DNA of 64,000 nt, taken from contig CP136066.1 of the NCBI GenBank assembly GCA_032622095.1, forward strand, positions 41,429,835 through 41,493,834, written 5' to 3'. The DNA comes from Siphonodentalium dalli (taxonomy: Eukaryota > Mollusca > Scaphopoda > Gadilida > Siphonodentaliidae). Under the pieces are notes generated by a model. It worked only from the letters and a program-made list of their open reading frames with translations. It searched no databases and had not been told where the DNA came from. Made by a program: the position numbers and the translations under genes. Below, in pieces: positions 23,426 to 33,929 of the stretch. Position 1 is the stretch's first letter. Each line of letters starts with the position of its first letter.

Positions 23426-23494
23426 TACGACATCGGACAAGAAGGAGAACTTGAACATCCAGTCAAGCTGAATATTGTCGTTTTCAAGAACATC
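23423..23494 (-). CDS. Receptor guanylate cyclase, kinase-homology exon (8th)
   Basis: Twenty-four codons, DVLENDNIQLDWMFKFSFLS then DVVQ, equal to the highly conserved DILEN..I.LDWMF..S...D(I/V)V of receptor cyclases. It is a phase 0-0 exon with acceptor CTATTGCAG and donor GTACAG|GTGAGT. The last ~25 bases and the donor region recur about three times in the adjoining intron as degenerate ~70-bp units (see findings). Confidence 0.93.
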
Positions 23495-23536
23495 CTGCAA
23501 TAGTGAATGTCATGTAATTGTTTGTACACACATATT

Positions 23537-23660
23537 TAGCTGGTCCAGTGGTTAGCATGCTCGACTCGTAATGTCATGTTGTGCACGAGATGACATGCGT
23601 TCAAATATTGCTTGTTGCCATGTGGACGTCACACTGTGTATAGCACTCCTATATTACTTT
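23537..23660 (+). mobile_element. tRNA-derived SINE (putative)
   Basis: AGCTGGTCCAGTGGTTAGCA followed by TGCTCGACTCG is an A-box-bearing tRNA-like head. GCGTTCAAATATTGC about 40 bp on is a weak B box. No complete tRNA fold is possible. It lies ~45 bp upstream of the 23.5-kb cyclase exon, in the opposite orientation. Confidence 0.55.
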
Positions 23661-24510
23661 TCACTAAGTAAGAACTCTTAAGACAACATGATATTTATTT
23701 CTTTCAAAACTAAAATGTATTCAAGCACGGAGATCAATGCATTACAAATTCTCTGAAAGTGTGGTTGAGAGAGAATGTCTATCTTTTGGGAATGTGAAAT
23801 CTCATCCAATCTAATATTCTTTGTTTCAACGTAATACATTCAGTCATCCGGATTGGTCAAGTCAGTAGACAATTATGGACCTGTGTCAATATGTGTTGAT
23901 GATTTAGTGTGACTCACACTTGAGACAAATGCGCTTAAAAAGCTAATGATTCCACATTTCCCATATAGAACGAATGTTATATGCACATGCTTTAGAAGCA
24001 AAGTATAAAGGAGAATCAAACAATTTCGAACTGTAGTACAATCTCCTTTTGGACACTTTAATGAGGAGAGATGAAGTTTCCTGAAATTACAAGATTAATG
24101 AAGGATGTTATATTCACGGTGGACAATGTTGAAGTGTTACATAACTCTATCACTTTTTTCAAGATTTGTGTCATACGACACACAACGATGATTTCGCGAA
24201 AGAGATAAAAACGTGACCTTTATTTCGGCGATTTTTTGGCTATTACCATCCAAGGAAGGATTGTCCACAGCAATAACAAACAGCTTGGCTGTCCGAGCAG
24301 AAAGATAGGTGGACATAACCAGGTTTGAATTACAGTTGTAGACTCCAGAGTCTGACTTTATATAACAACTTCACGTTACGACATTCTGGTGAATATCTAT
24401 GACAGCAACTTGTGAATTCATTAAGTTGTCCATGTGACATCATATATCCATTGCCTTGGACTGCAGTCATTTCACCAATACTATTACGACTTCACATGGT
24501 TTAATTTATA

Positions 24511-24580
24511 GGCCAATGCATTCTCTTATATATGCGAGGCGACCTATGGTCGGATCGGATATATAAGAGAATGCATTGGC
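24511..24580. repeat. Solo ~70-bp hairpin module
   Basis: GGCCAATGCATTCTCTTATA, then TATGCGAGGCGACC, a short loop, then ATATATAAGAGAATGCATTG. The arms are almost perfect. It is followed by CACAGGGTTTTCTCAAACG as at 16.8 kb. No element termini were recognised around it. Confidence 0.85.
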
Positions 24581-24809
24581 ACAGGGTTTTCTCAAACGTT
24601 CAGGAAGCTCCAGTCATGGACGGGTTGAAAATTTGGAAAGCTTGAGCTACTATTGGAACATTCTAAACCAAAGGGGGTACAAATGAAATTTCCCAGACTT
24701 GGAATATCGTTCTGTTTTAAAATAGGTGTGGTTCAGTTGTAAATTCCCAAGTTAGACATCCCCAAACTGAGAACCCCTAGCCACGTTCATGGACGTAATT
24801 ATAACAAAC

Positions 24810-24914
24810 CTGAAGACCTCCTTTCTTGCAATATTTGAATAGAGTGTGGATTTCATGAACGTCAACGGAAGCCCCAATAAACGCATTCAGATTTTCATGT
24901 GCCATTTCCTTCAT
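24810..24914 (-). CDS. Receptor guanylate cyclase, kinase-homology exon (7th)
   Basis: Thirty-five codons reading MKEMAHENLNAFIGASVDV then HEIHTLFKYCKKGGLQ. This is the family signature M.(D/E)..H.NL..FIGA.VD.......EYC..G.LQ. The splice sites are GATTTCAG and CTTCAG|GTTTGT, phase 0 at both ends. Nothing in the exon is unusual. A solo hairpin repeat lies about 230 bp on its low-coordinate side. Confidence 0.93.
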
Positions 24915-25019
24915 CTGAAATCATACAACAGTCATGTGTGGGAAACCGATATTAACACATTGCGGAACCTATCAATGTTCATTAATAAGGGCCTTAAGTT
25001 AACAGAGCACAGCAAGTAG

Positions 25020-25250
25020 TATTATACAGCTTCGACGAAGACGATGATACCGATGGTGATGATGATGATGATGGTGATGATGACGGTGATGATGACGGTG
25101 ATACTGATGATAGTGATGTTGATGTTGATTATGATAACGATAATGATGATGATCGTAATGACGTAGACGATGACGACACTGAGGTCGATGATACTATAAT
25201 AAGGACGACGACGACGATGGAGATGATGATGATGATTGTGATGAAGGGTG
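25020..25250. repeat. GAT/GAC trinucleotide microsatellite
   Basis: Impure (GAT)n with GAC and GGT interruptions. The minus-strand ORF over it encodes only His/Ile runs and is not a gene. A similar impure tract lies at 32063-32230. Confidence 0.9.
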
Positions 25251-25548
25251 ATGCTTATAGTTGTGTTGTTTTCTGTATAGTGAGTTAATTTAGCCATGTT
25301 AATTATCTCATTGTTTTCTCATGTTGCACATATTGTGTCTGAGTAAAATTTCAGTAAATGAACTATATACAAGGAACCTACGTCATAATGTCTTGAAAAT
25401 GGCGGCAATATGTCTCATTTCGAAGTGTTTATTCATTGTATGCTTCACCTGTATAAATAAATCAACCATAAACAAAAGATAACGAAGGAGCTTTGTATAT
25501 GTATCATTGTTTGATAGCTGACTATCAAATTCGTCCGCAAATAAATGC

Positions 25549-25894
25549 TTAAAGGTACTCAATCCGAATGAACGGTCGCCAATTACTATTTCCTTGGCTT
25601 CGGGAGTAAAAATATTGTATTCGAGTCGAGGAACCCACCCATCAAAGCTAGGAGTGATCAGATATCAATGTTTGAAATATATTAGTTTAATTTGATGTGG
25701 CCCAGTATACTCTCGACGAAAAGAACTTATCTGACCAGATAACGGATGAAGATCGATAACTCTAAAATCAAGTAGCTTTTTTGTGTCAGATATTTGACAA
25801 CCGATTCTGATAACTGAAGAGGCATTTAAAAAAAAAATATTGTTGTTGGAATCTGACGACATGGGGACCCTCGAATCGGATTGAGTACCTTTAA
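25549..25894. mobile_element. 346-bp TTAA-flanked element, AGGTACTCAATCCGA ends
   Basis: TTAA|AGGTACTCAATCCGA at the left pairs with TCGGATTGAGTACCT|TTAA at the right. The inside carries GAGTCGAGGAACCCA and CATCAAAGCT. The same internal blocks recur, without both termini, near 62870-63225 and (inverted) 19060-19190. It is a non-autonomous DNA transposon with a TTAA target; piggyBac- or Kolobok-like by target only. Confidence 0.75.
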
Positions 25895-25991
25895 ACTATA
25901 TACATGATTATTTAGAAGATATACATGTAAGGGTTCAAGTGACAGTGGTCACCATTTTTCAAGGTTGTGAAATCTAAATGCCAAATTCCCA

Positions 25992-26294
25992 TTAACCCTT
26001 TCAAAACCGGAGCTGCGTTGGCGCAATATTAAACCTTAGGTCGCCTCGCATATATAAGAAAATGCATTGGCCTAAAAAAAATTAATAAGTTTTTATAAAT
26101 TTGTCTTACATTATATAACAATTTAAAAAAAAATTATTATATTCTTTGACAATTTTTATCATTTTTTACTATTAATTATATACTTTAACGATGTTTTACC
26201 ATTTTTTTTAATTTTTCTTAGATTTTTAAACAATTATACAAAATAATTTGTCAGGCCAATGCATTCTCATATGTATGCGAGCCGATCTATAATA
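25992..26294. mobile_element. TTAA/CCCTTT hairpin element, right-truncated
   Basis: Starts TTAA|CCCTTTCAAAACCGG and contains two half hairpin modules (26038-26074 and 26254-26294) separated by T-rich sequence. No right terminus was found. A short sequence, GTCACCATTTTTC.AGGTTG, occurs on both sides (25948 and 26331), so the flank has been duplicated. Confidence 0.55.
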
Positions 26295-26297
26295 TGC

Positions 26298-26879
26298 CTA
26301 TTGAGAAGATAAAAGTGAAATGTGGATTGGGTCACCATTTTTCGAGGTTGAGAAATATGAACTGGAAACATTTCCTTTTAAAAAGCAGATATGTTCGATA
26401 TCATCCGGTTTTTGATGTGTACGAGATGAGTTGTTGTGATAGCTCAATAGTTCGATGTCTTGGGAAAATATAGCCAGACTTGATATGGTCGTAAAATGTT
26501 CTAGAGCGGCTAACTCTAATGTACAATTCACCAGCATCGCCCGATGAAATGTGAACCTATTTGAGTGAAGCACGTTGCCATTGACGACGCGCGCCAAATT
26601 CACCGCCACACAGACAGGTGTTGCACAATCGAGCGCCACCGGAATATTGTTTATTATATACAATATGGTAAGATTAACAGGAAATAGTTCAGGCATTGTT
26701 CCTAGTAACACTATGGCAGTAATGGCACGTACACACAAAATGATAAAGGATATTTCACTGCATGGCATGTAATTCAAACTATAAGTGCCTTTGTGGGTTT
26801 TATTTAGCTTTTTGTTTTGCCTGGGGATTCGAGAACGAAAACAGTTTTTGAACTCATGCTCGAATCCCCGAATACCCAA
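26298..26879 (-). CDS. Open frame of 193 codons, membrane-like, unrecognised
   Basis: An open frame in the intron between the 28.3-kb and 24.9-kb cyclase exons, same strand. It has two hydrophobic stretches, ISFIILCVRAITAIVLL and NLTILYIINNIP followed by VALDCATPVCVAVNL, and many cysteines. It matches no family that I can recall and shows no splice signals linking it to the cyclase. Its start region overlaps a small hairpin (GGGATTCGAG ... CTCGAATCCC). It may be a chance ORF or a decayed single-exon gene. Confidence 0.15.
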   Translation of the reverse strand: MGIRGFEHEFKNCFRSRIPRQNKKLNKTHKGTYSLNYMPCSEISFIILCVRAITAIVLLGTMPELFPVNLTILYIINNIPVALDCATPVCVAVNLARVVNGNVLHSNRFTFHRAMLVNCTLELAALEHFTTISSLAIFSQDIELLSYHNNSSRTHQKPDDIEHICFLKGNVSSSYFSTSKNGDPIHISLLSSQ

Positions 26880-27478
26880 TGAACCAGTGAACGTTTATCC
26901 CAGAATTATTGGCGATGAAGTATATTGGCCTTTAATCCCAAAAAAATATTAATTACCTTAAAAAAAGGACTACAATTTGAAGCATGTGATGAAGAAAATA
27001 GTTTTGACTTTTCTCTCCCTTTCTTATCCTTTATTTAGTCTTTTTTGTCGAACCATTCCGAAGTATCAAACGTGTACCATTACGGTACAAGAAAACCAAT
27101 GTCAGAAATGGTAACGCGCTCAAGATCATATATTATATACCCATGATTGTAAATATGGAATCTTTTTCATCATTTTTGTTATTTGTAATTGGCATAGCTT
27201 ATATCACAAACCAAACATCAACATTATTGACACAATGTAAACGCCAATAAACGACATTGAAATTCTCAACTACACCTTTTACCGGGCTCGGCCTCGGTGT
27301 CGCACAACAACTTTTAATGTGTCCCAATAATTAACATTCTATAACTTGAACCCCCAGCGCTATGGCAGCGCCCAGGCGAAACGAGAATTTGTACATTAGT
27401 GAACACGCATAATGATTAATGAATAATTCAATCTTATAATTGTGGAATGAGCAATCAGCGGTTTAAAGGCCATGTATA

Positions 27479-27921
27479 TGTGACCCGCCATATCAAATCC
27501 AGTCGTAAGTCGGGATTTTTTTACCCTGTGCCAATGCATTCTCTTATATATGCGAGTCGACCATAGGTCGCCTCGCATATATAAGAGAATGCATTGGCCT
27601 AACAATTTGTTATCATGTTTTTAAAATAAATGTTTCTTACAATTTTTAGGACATAAAATAAAAAAACATCCATTACCCTGCAGGGAGCCCCACACATATA
27701 TAGAAGCATATAGAAGAGTGTCGTCTGCTCATGTTTGTTTGGGGCTCTGTATGGGTGAAATTATAAAATTGTTAAAGAATACAAGAAAAAATTATTAAAA
27801 TTGTAAAACATTGTTAGGCCAATGGATTCTCTTATATATGCGAGGCGATATATAAGAGAATGCATTGGCACAGGGTAAAAAAAATCCCGACTTACGACTG
27901 GATTTGATATGGCGGGTCACA
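27479..27921. mobile_element. 443-bp TGTGACCC paired-hairpin element, complete copy
   Basis: TA|TGTGACCCGCCATATC at the left and the complement at the right, with terminal repeats extending through AAATCCAGTCGTAAGTCGGG. Inside are two hairpin modules (27530-27598 and 27817-27869) around a ~200-bp centre with GGGAGCCCCACACATA ... TTTGGGGCTC. The second hairpin has lost its loop region. TA on both sides is the probable target duplication. Confidence 0.85.
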
Positions 27922-28242
27922 TATACATGTGCGGAAAGATACTGTTGTCATTGAAGCCAATTGAGCATGTTGGAGGCTGTGACACTGTAGCCAGATTGTC
28001 TCTATCGCCAGATTATTGTTTACGCGGTCTTGTACAAGCCGGGCCGATATCTCAATGTGTAGCGTTCGCGTTGTAAAATCACATGACATGAAGTGTATAT
28101 ACACAATAAAACCATAGTAACACACGTTACATGTTTCAAGTAAGTGTGTCTGAACCTGGCTAATAAAATAAGTTTTCCCTCTTGCATCTAAATTGTTCAC
28201 AGATAATTCATAAAGCAGACTATAATATTGGAGTGACGTTAC

Positions 28243-28407
28243 CGCCTTGAGGTCCATCAATACGTCACGGCCCAGTGTGAAGTCAGTGACGCTGGTCTTT
28301 TTGACGAAGACTTGGATTCCTTTGTATAGCCCTATGCTCTCCGAAGCGTGATCAAGTGATTGCTCGGAAGTGAACATCCGTGAGGAACGTAAACTTTTAT
28401 AGCTTAG
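28243..28407 (-). CDS. Receptor guanylate cyclase, start of kinase-homology domain (6th)
   Basis: Fifty-five codons opening the kinase-homology domain. The core GLYKGIQVFVKKTSVTDF corresponds to the family's YKG..VA(I/V)K segment, with the ATP-site lysine retained in FVKK. It continues to GRDVLMDLKA, the start of the C-helix equivalent. The acceptor TCTTTTCGTTCCAG is excellent and the donor is AAGGCG|GTAACG. It is phase 0 at both ends and joins directly to MKEMAHENL of the next exon. The first ~30 residues are rich in serine, as in the regulatory phosphorylated segment of natriuretic-type receptors; phosphorylation is inference only. Confidence 0.87.
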
Positions 28408-28976
28408 CTGGAACGAAAAGACAACTGGACGTTTGATCCAGATACAAATGCACTAGTATTTAGAGTTGATTATCGCTTTGTAAACATGTATTATATAGTT
28501 GCCGGGGTATAAAATATTAGATCTGAATCGAAGACTCCTGTTCGGAAATCCTTCTATCGATTAATATTCATTTTATTTCGAATATTTTGTGGTCTAAAAA
28601 TGTGTAGTTGTTTAGCTAACGAACAATAGTGGTTACTGTTAACATAGCCCAGAAAATATAGTGTAATTTTGTCACAAATAAACGTTAATTATAGTCATAA
28701 TCGCTTATAACTATGGAATAAAACAATACAACCAATCAATCTGGGACATTTTACATGAGGGTGCGTTGCCATATGTAGTCTATTGCTCTATCGTTATATG
28801 GCATCATCCGAATGGTCTGTTTTAAAATAGAAAAATAAAGTGTCCCAATGAAATATTGGAAATAAAATAAATATTGATTGACAGAAGCCTTTCCGGACAG
28901 GGGTCATCAGTTCATATTTATTATTTTCCACCCACGCAACTATTTCAAATTTGTTATTTAAAGAGATAATCCATCT

Positions 28977-29557
28977 TTAAAGGGGTACTGTACGCCAAAT
29001 GTTGTTGTTGGTTTCTATAGTCTCCGAGTCGGAGAATAAGGTAACAAATTTTCCATTATTTGAAAGTCTGTTGAGTACGAAGTCATGTTACGGATGACAA
29101 ATTTACCGGAATGCAAAAATACAAATTGTCGTTGTCGAGTAATTTTTGTAAAGTTTTCAACCAAATGAATCAAATAAAAGTTATATTATATGCATACTAG
29201 TCCCATATAATCATTTAAGATATTGTATCGTCGCTAGTCAGTGAGTGGCTTGAGTGTTCTCCCCGTATCATCATAATATTTTAAGCAATCGTGTGTGCGA
29301 TCGGTTTAAAAATCCAGTATCCCTCAATTACTATTTTTGATTACGGTAATTCGTAATTTAATTGACGCCATTTTATGGCTCCAGTCATAAATTCAATTTA
29401 TATCAAATTATTAACTTTTAAATTATTAAATTTTAAGATAGCCTATTAACCTGAGCGTTTACAGAATACATCTTCGACTCAAATTACATATATTATCGAT
29501 ATTAGATCGTTGTTATCACCGGAAATTTAATGAAAATGGCGTACAGTACCCCTTTAA
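28977..29557. mobile_element. 581-bp TTAA-flanked element, AGGGGTACTGTACGCC ends
   Basis: TTAA|AGGGGTACTGTACGCCA at the left and TGGCGTACAGTACCCCT|TTAA at the right. The interior is AT-rich and non-coding. The terminal AGG.GTACT resembles AGGTACT of the 25549 element, so these may be related families. Confidence 0.75.
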
Positions 29558-29657
29558 ACATTAACCTATTATATACTAAAGAACCATAAATGACTAGTTA
29601 TCACAGGAAATGTTCAGATAATAAATTCAACAAAACCATTCTGCAATTGTATGTATA

Positions 29658-30108
29658 TGTGACCCGCCATATCAAATCCAGTAGTAAGTCGGGATTTTTT
29701 TACCCTGTGCCAATGCATTCTCTTATATATGCGAGTCGACCATAGGTCGCCTCGCATATATAAGAGAATGCATTGGCCTAACAATTTTTTGCAATTTTAA
29801 TACTTTTTTCTTTAACAATTTAATAATTTCACCCATACAGAGCCCCAGACAAACATGAGCAGACGACACTCTTCTATATGCTTCTATGTATGTGTGGGGC
29901 TCCATGCAGGGTAATGGATGTTTTTTATTTTATGTCCTAAAAATTGTAAGAAGCATTTATTTAAAAAACATGATAAAAAATTGTTAGGCCAATGCATTCT
30001 CTTATATATGCGAGGCGACCTATGGTCGACTCGCATATATAAGAGAATGCATTTGGCACAGGGTAAAACAATCCCAACTTACGACTGGATTTGATATGGC
30101 GGGTCACA
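29658..30108. mobile_element. 451-bp TGTGACCC paired-hairpin element, complete copy
   Basis: Same architecture as 27479-27921 with the centre inverted (GAGCCCCAGACAAACATG leads). Hairpins are at 29709-29777 and 29987-30057. TA lies at both flanks. The termini are nearly identical to the 27.5-kb copy, about 2 kb away in the neighbouring intron. Confidence 0.85.
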
Positions 30109-30374
30109 TATGTCGTCTCTTTTATCACCTTAACAATCCTCCAAATGTATAATAGATAATTCCTAGGTACACTGTTTAACTGAATGCGAGATTCCATCTA
30201 TAGTATAGAAATGATTAATTCAGGGATAAGTCATCCAGTTAGAACAATACAATTTAACGTTGTTTTTTTATTTGTAAAACAAATGTTGAAAACTTAATGA
30301 TGTATAAACTAGGGCACTAGGCATATAGATACCAAATATTATAATCACACTATTATTCAAACATTGTAGGTAAG

Positions 30375-31290
30375 TGGGTTTCTGACCTTGTATTTCATAA
30401 GTTAACCATTATAGGTAAGTGGGTGTCTGACCAGGTGTGTTACTTTTCTGATCATTACCTTTGGTATAGCTTGTGGAATGAGCTTCTTCATTGTGTTTTG
30501 TTTTATAGGTTAACCATTATAGGTAAGTGTGTTTCTGATCAGGTATTTTATAGGTTAACCATTGCAGGTAAGTGGGTTTCTGACCAGGTGTTTTATAGAT
30601 AACCATTATAGGTAATTGGGTTTCTGACCAGGTGTTTTATAGGTTAACCATATAGGTAAGTGGGTTTCTGAGCAGGTGTTTTATAGGTTAACCATTATAG
30701 ATAAGTGGGTGTCCGAACAGCTGACAAATCTGAGAGAGTTAGTGTTTTATTAGTTAACCATTATAGGTAAGTAGGTATCTGACCAGGTGTTTTATAAGTT
30801 AACCATTATAGATAAGTGGGTGTCTGAACAGCTGACAAATCTGACAGAGTTAGTGTTTTATTAGTTAACCATTATATGTAAGTAGGTGTCTGACCAGGTG
30901 TTTTATAAGTTAACCATTATAGATAAGTGGGAGTCTGACCAGGTGTTTTATAAGTTAACCATTATAGGTAAGTAGGTTTCTGACCAGGTGTTTTATAAGT
31001 TAACCATTATAGATAAGTGGGTGTCTGAACAGCTGACAAATCTGACAGAGTTAGTGTTTTATTAGTTAACCATTATATGTAAGTAGGTGTCTGACCAGGT
31101 GTTTTATAAGTTAACCATTATAGATAAGTGGGAGTCTCAACAGGTGTTTTATAAGTTAACCATTATATGTAAGTGGGTGTCTGACCATATGTTTTATAAG
31201 TTAACCATTATAGGTAAGTGGGAGTCTCACCAGGTGTTTTATAAGTTAACCATTATAGGTAAGTGGGTGTCTGACCATGTGACTAATCTG
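30375..31290 (+). repeat. ~37-45-bp minisatellite with GTTAACCATTATAG units
   Basis: More than 20 units of the form GTGTTTTATAAGTTAACC then ATTATAGGTAAGTGGGTG and TCTGACCAG, in the intron between the 35.0-kb and 28.4-kb exons. Higher-order blocks carry an extra CTGACAAATCTGACAGAG. A single related copy, ending in the same AAAATCACAC flank, sits at 48830-48900, so the array expanded from within a dispersed repeat. The donor-like GTAAGTGGG is on the strand opposite to the cyclase gene. Confidence 0.9.
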
Positions 31291-33217
31291 GCGGTGTCAG
31301 CAAAAATCACACACGAATGAATGAGTTTAATGCGAAAAGTAACAAATTAATGTGGAACATGCATGGAAACATATACACTATTTACATTGGCAGGAATACA
31401 TATAGTACTTTCATCTCAATGTCATGTTCACAATAACATTTATATAATACTTATATGCCATATAACTTTTCTAGTGAAGGTTTCCAACAGTAACAGTCAG
31501 GAATAGGAGGGTATCACCCCTCCCCCTGAATCATGAATCCTGAATACCAGTTAATTTTGGGGGGGGTGAATCCTGAATACATGTTAAGAAATAATATGCG
31601 ATAGATGACATACAAATTGACTGTTTTAATATCAGACAGATGCAGGAAGAAGTTACATAGACACATTATGATCCATTATACCTGACATGATATTGGAGTA
31701 GAGTATTATGGGCGTTATGAGGCCGTTGTGATACGATTAATGATACTTTATGATGGCATGGTGGTCGAATATGCCCAAGAAGCTATTCTACCCACTCATT
31801 CATACAGATAACTAGCACAAAATATTATTTTGCGCTATCAAAACCTGCGTACAAATTTTTTTGCGTGAACCCGAATACCAGTTAATTCCGGGGTATGAAT
31901 CCCGCGTACGGCTTAAAAACACCCTGAATCCCGCGTACCGAAAAGTGGGGTGATACTCTCGAATAGCCCACACCTGGAATGACAGTAACAAGTCAGAGTG
32001 GAGGACTATCAGACGGACTATAGAGCCTTTCCGTTTGTCAACTTGATGACAACATGCTGAGTGTTATGATGATGATGATGATGATGATGATGATTATGAC
32101 AGTTACGAGAAGAGGACGAAGACGAAGATTGCGATGATGATATGGTCAGGCGACGACGACGATGGCGATGACGATGATGGCGATGACGACGGTGATGAAA
32201 ATGACGTAATGGGTTGAGAAGGATGCATGATGAATATGGTGATGAAAATCGCGATGATGAAGTTACCGGGCTGTATGCGAAGAAACATAACCAAGTTTCT
32301 CGTGTTTCACGACGACAAACAATTAAGGCCACAATCATGGCGATCACATTGAGGAGCTGGGAAACGATCGAGAGTTTATAACTCAAATATTCATACAAAA
32401 CACACATGCCTTAATGTTTGTCAAAACTATTCCTACGAAAACACCCAAGTTTTACTCTTTGTCAAAAAATATTCACACGAAAACACCATGTTTTGATAAA
32501 AAATATTCAATTGATGTTGGTCAAACATATTCATTCCAATAATCCGATGTCTTACTGTTTGTCGAAAATATTCATAAGATAACAGCCATGTTTTACTGTT
32601 TGTTTGAGTATGTTCTGGGCTTGTTTAGAGCATTGATATATTCTTGGACTCAAATATCAGATAAGAGGGTATAAAGCAAAATGAATTCACCCCTGGTCAA
32701 ATGGTCCTGCTAATGTGATATGGTGATGGTGGGGCAAACTGGTGCCGCTACGACGAAGTAACGTTATTGTTTCTGAAATTGTCATTTTTTCGCGGTGTTT
32801 TGTCAAACCGAGTAATTTGAAAAAAAAGCTATTGTCTGTTTTAATAATTCAAGAACATATATTTACATACTAAGTGTGATTATCACTAAATCCAGCATTC
32901 TGATTGGTCGGCACCCCCGTGGCTAGTTGCAATTATTTCTCGGTGAACGCGCAACAGCGCATATCTGCAGCCTCATAATTACATCGACGTGTCATAGGTT
33001 TTGGAAAGGCGAACGCGTAATGTTTTGGGCGCATTTGGACTCGCGCAGGATTGACTTAATAAATCATCGGGTTTCAATATGAAGAGAGATTGTTCCTATT
33101 AACTTTTGCCAAGGGTGTTATGGGATATTTTGGGCTGGTTTGGTCACGATATACACTTTTCGATTTAAATACATTTACAAAAGTGGCTTTTTCGCTAAAT
33201 GTTTATAAATATAAGAA
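31291..33217. other. Intron between 35.0-kb and 28.4-kb exons, remainder
   Basis: Includes short diverged repeats of AATCCTGAATACCAGTTAA (31540-31940), an impure GAT microsatellite (32063-32230) and CGAAAACACC.(T)GTTTTACTGTTTGTC units (32430-32620). No coding sequence is supported. Confidence 0.6.
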
Positions 33218-33359
33218 TTAACTGTCATGTGGACTGTTTTTATGGAGATGTAACCGTGAGGTAAGTGGTAATAACTTGTATGTAAAACGGGGTTTACACA
33301 AGTTATGACCACTTACCTCACGGTTACATCTCCATAAAAACAGTCCACATGACAGTTAA
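33218..33359. mobile_element. 142-bp near-perfect palindrome with TTAA ends
   Basis: TTAACTGTCATGTGGACTG leads to arms of about 65 bp including GGAGATGTAACCGTGAGG and GTAAGTGGT, a short loop around GTAAAACGGGG, then the complement back to CAGTTAA. A foldback element with a TTAA target is the simplest reading. Confidence 0.75.
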
Positions 33360-33468
33360 TCCTTATTTATATTTGGAAAAATATAATTATGGCTGCACTG
33401 GAGTTTGTAAAACTACGGGAATAGCCATCTTGATTATAATCGATTTGCAACAACTGATACAACCAGTA

Positions 33469-33892
33469 TTAACCATTTCAGTGCCAGTGGCCGATCTCAT
33501 CGGCCCTAATTTACGGTCTGTAAAATCGGCCCTAAACAAATTTAAAATAAAAAACAATTAAAAAAAATTAAAGATTTGTTTGGGTTGAATTTTTGTGGGT
33601 ATGCTTAAGCATTTAAAAACAAACTGGATAAAACCTTAGGGGCATGTTATAACTCAAAACTATCACCAAATATTCATAGTAATAATTTTGATGCTCATGA
33701 AAAACGTAAGATTCCCTGGCACTAAACCTACAAAATAAGTCTGTTAAAGAATATAAGAAAAAAATATTAAAATTGTAAAAAATAATAACAAATGATGAAA
33801 AATTGTTAGGCCAATGCATTCTCTTATATATGCGAGGCGACCTATGGTATATGAGTTGATACAAAAATCGGACCTGGCACTGAAAGGGTTAA
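33469..33892. mobile_element. piggyBac-like MITE with half hairpin
   Basis: TTAA|CCATTTCAGTGCCAG at the left and CTGGCACTGAAAGGG|TTAA at the right. CCCTTT next to TTAA is the piggyBac signature. It contains one arm of the hairpin module (33805-33848). Its right end touches the 33.93-34.96-kb minisatellite. Confidence 0.8.
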
Positions 33893-33929
33893 TAAGCTCG
33901 CAATAAATATTGTTGTAAAAGTTTGATAC

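Noticed and set aside
17290-23660. Functional tRNA genes at 17.3 and 23.6 kb
   Set aside because: A-box or B-box-like sequence is present but no complete cloverleaf or acceptor stem; SINE remnants are more likely.
26298-26879. G-protein-coupled receptor fragment
   Set aside because: Two hydrophobic stretches suggested it, but none of the conserved family residues (DRY, CWxP, NPxxY) is present. Kept only as an unrecognised low-confidence ORF.
32018-32407. Minus-strand 129-codon ORF with a hydrophobic stretch (QLLNVIAMIVALIVC) and possible splice sites
   Set aside because: Most of it is an impure GAT microsatellite giving His/Arg/Ser runs. It lies downstream of the juxtamembrane exon, the wrong side for a transmembrane exon, and the true membrane exon was found at 40037-40118 with matching phases.
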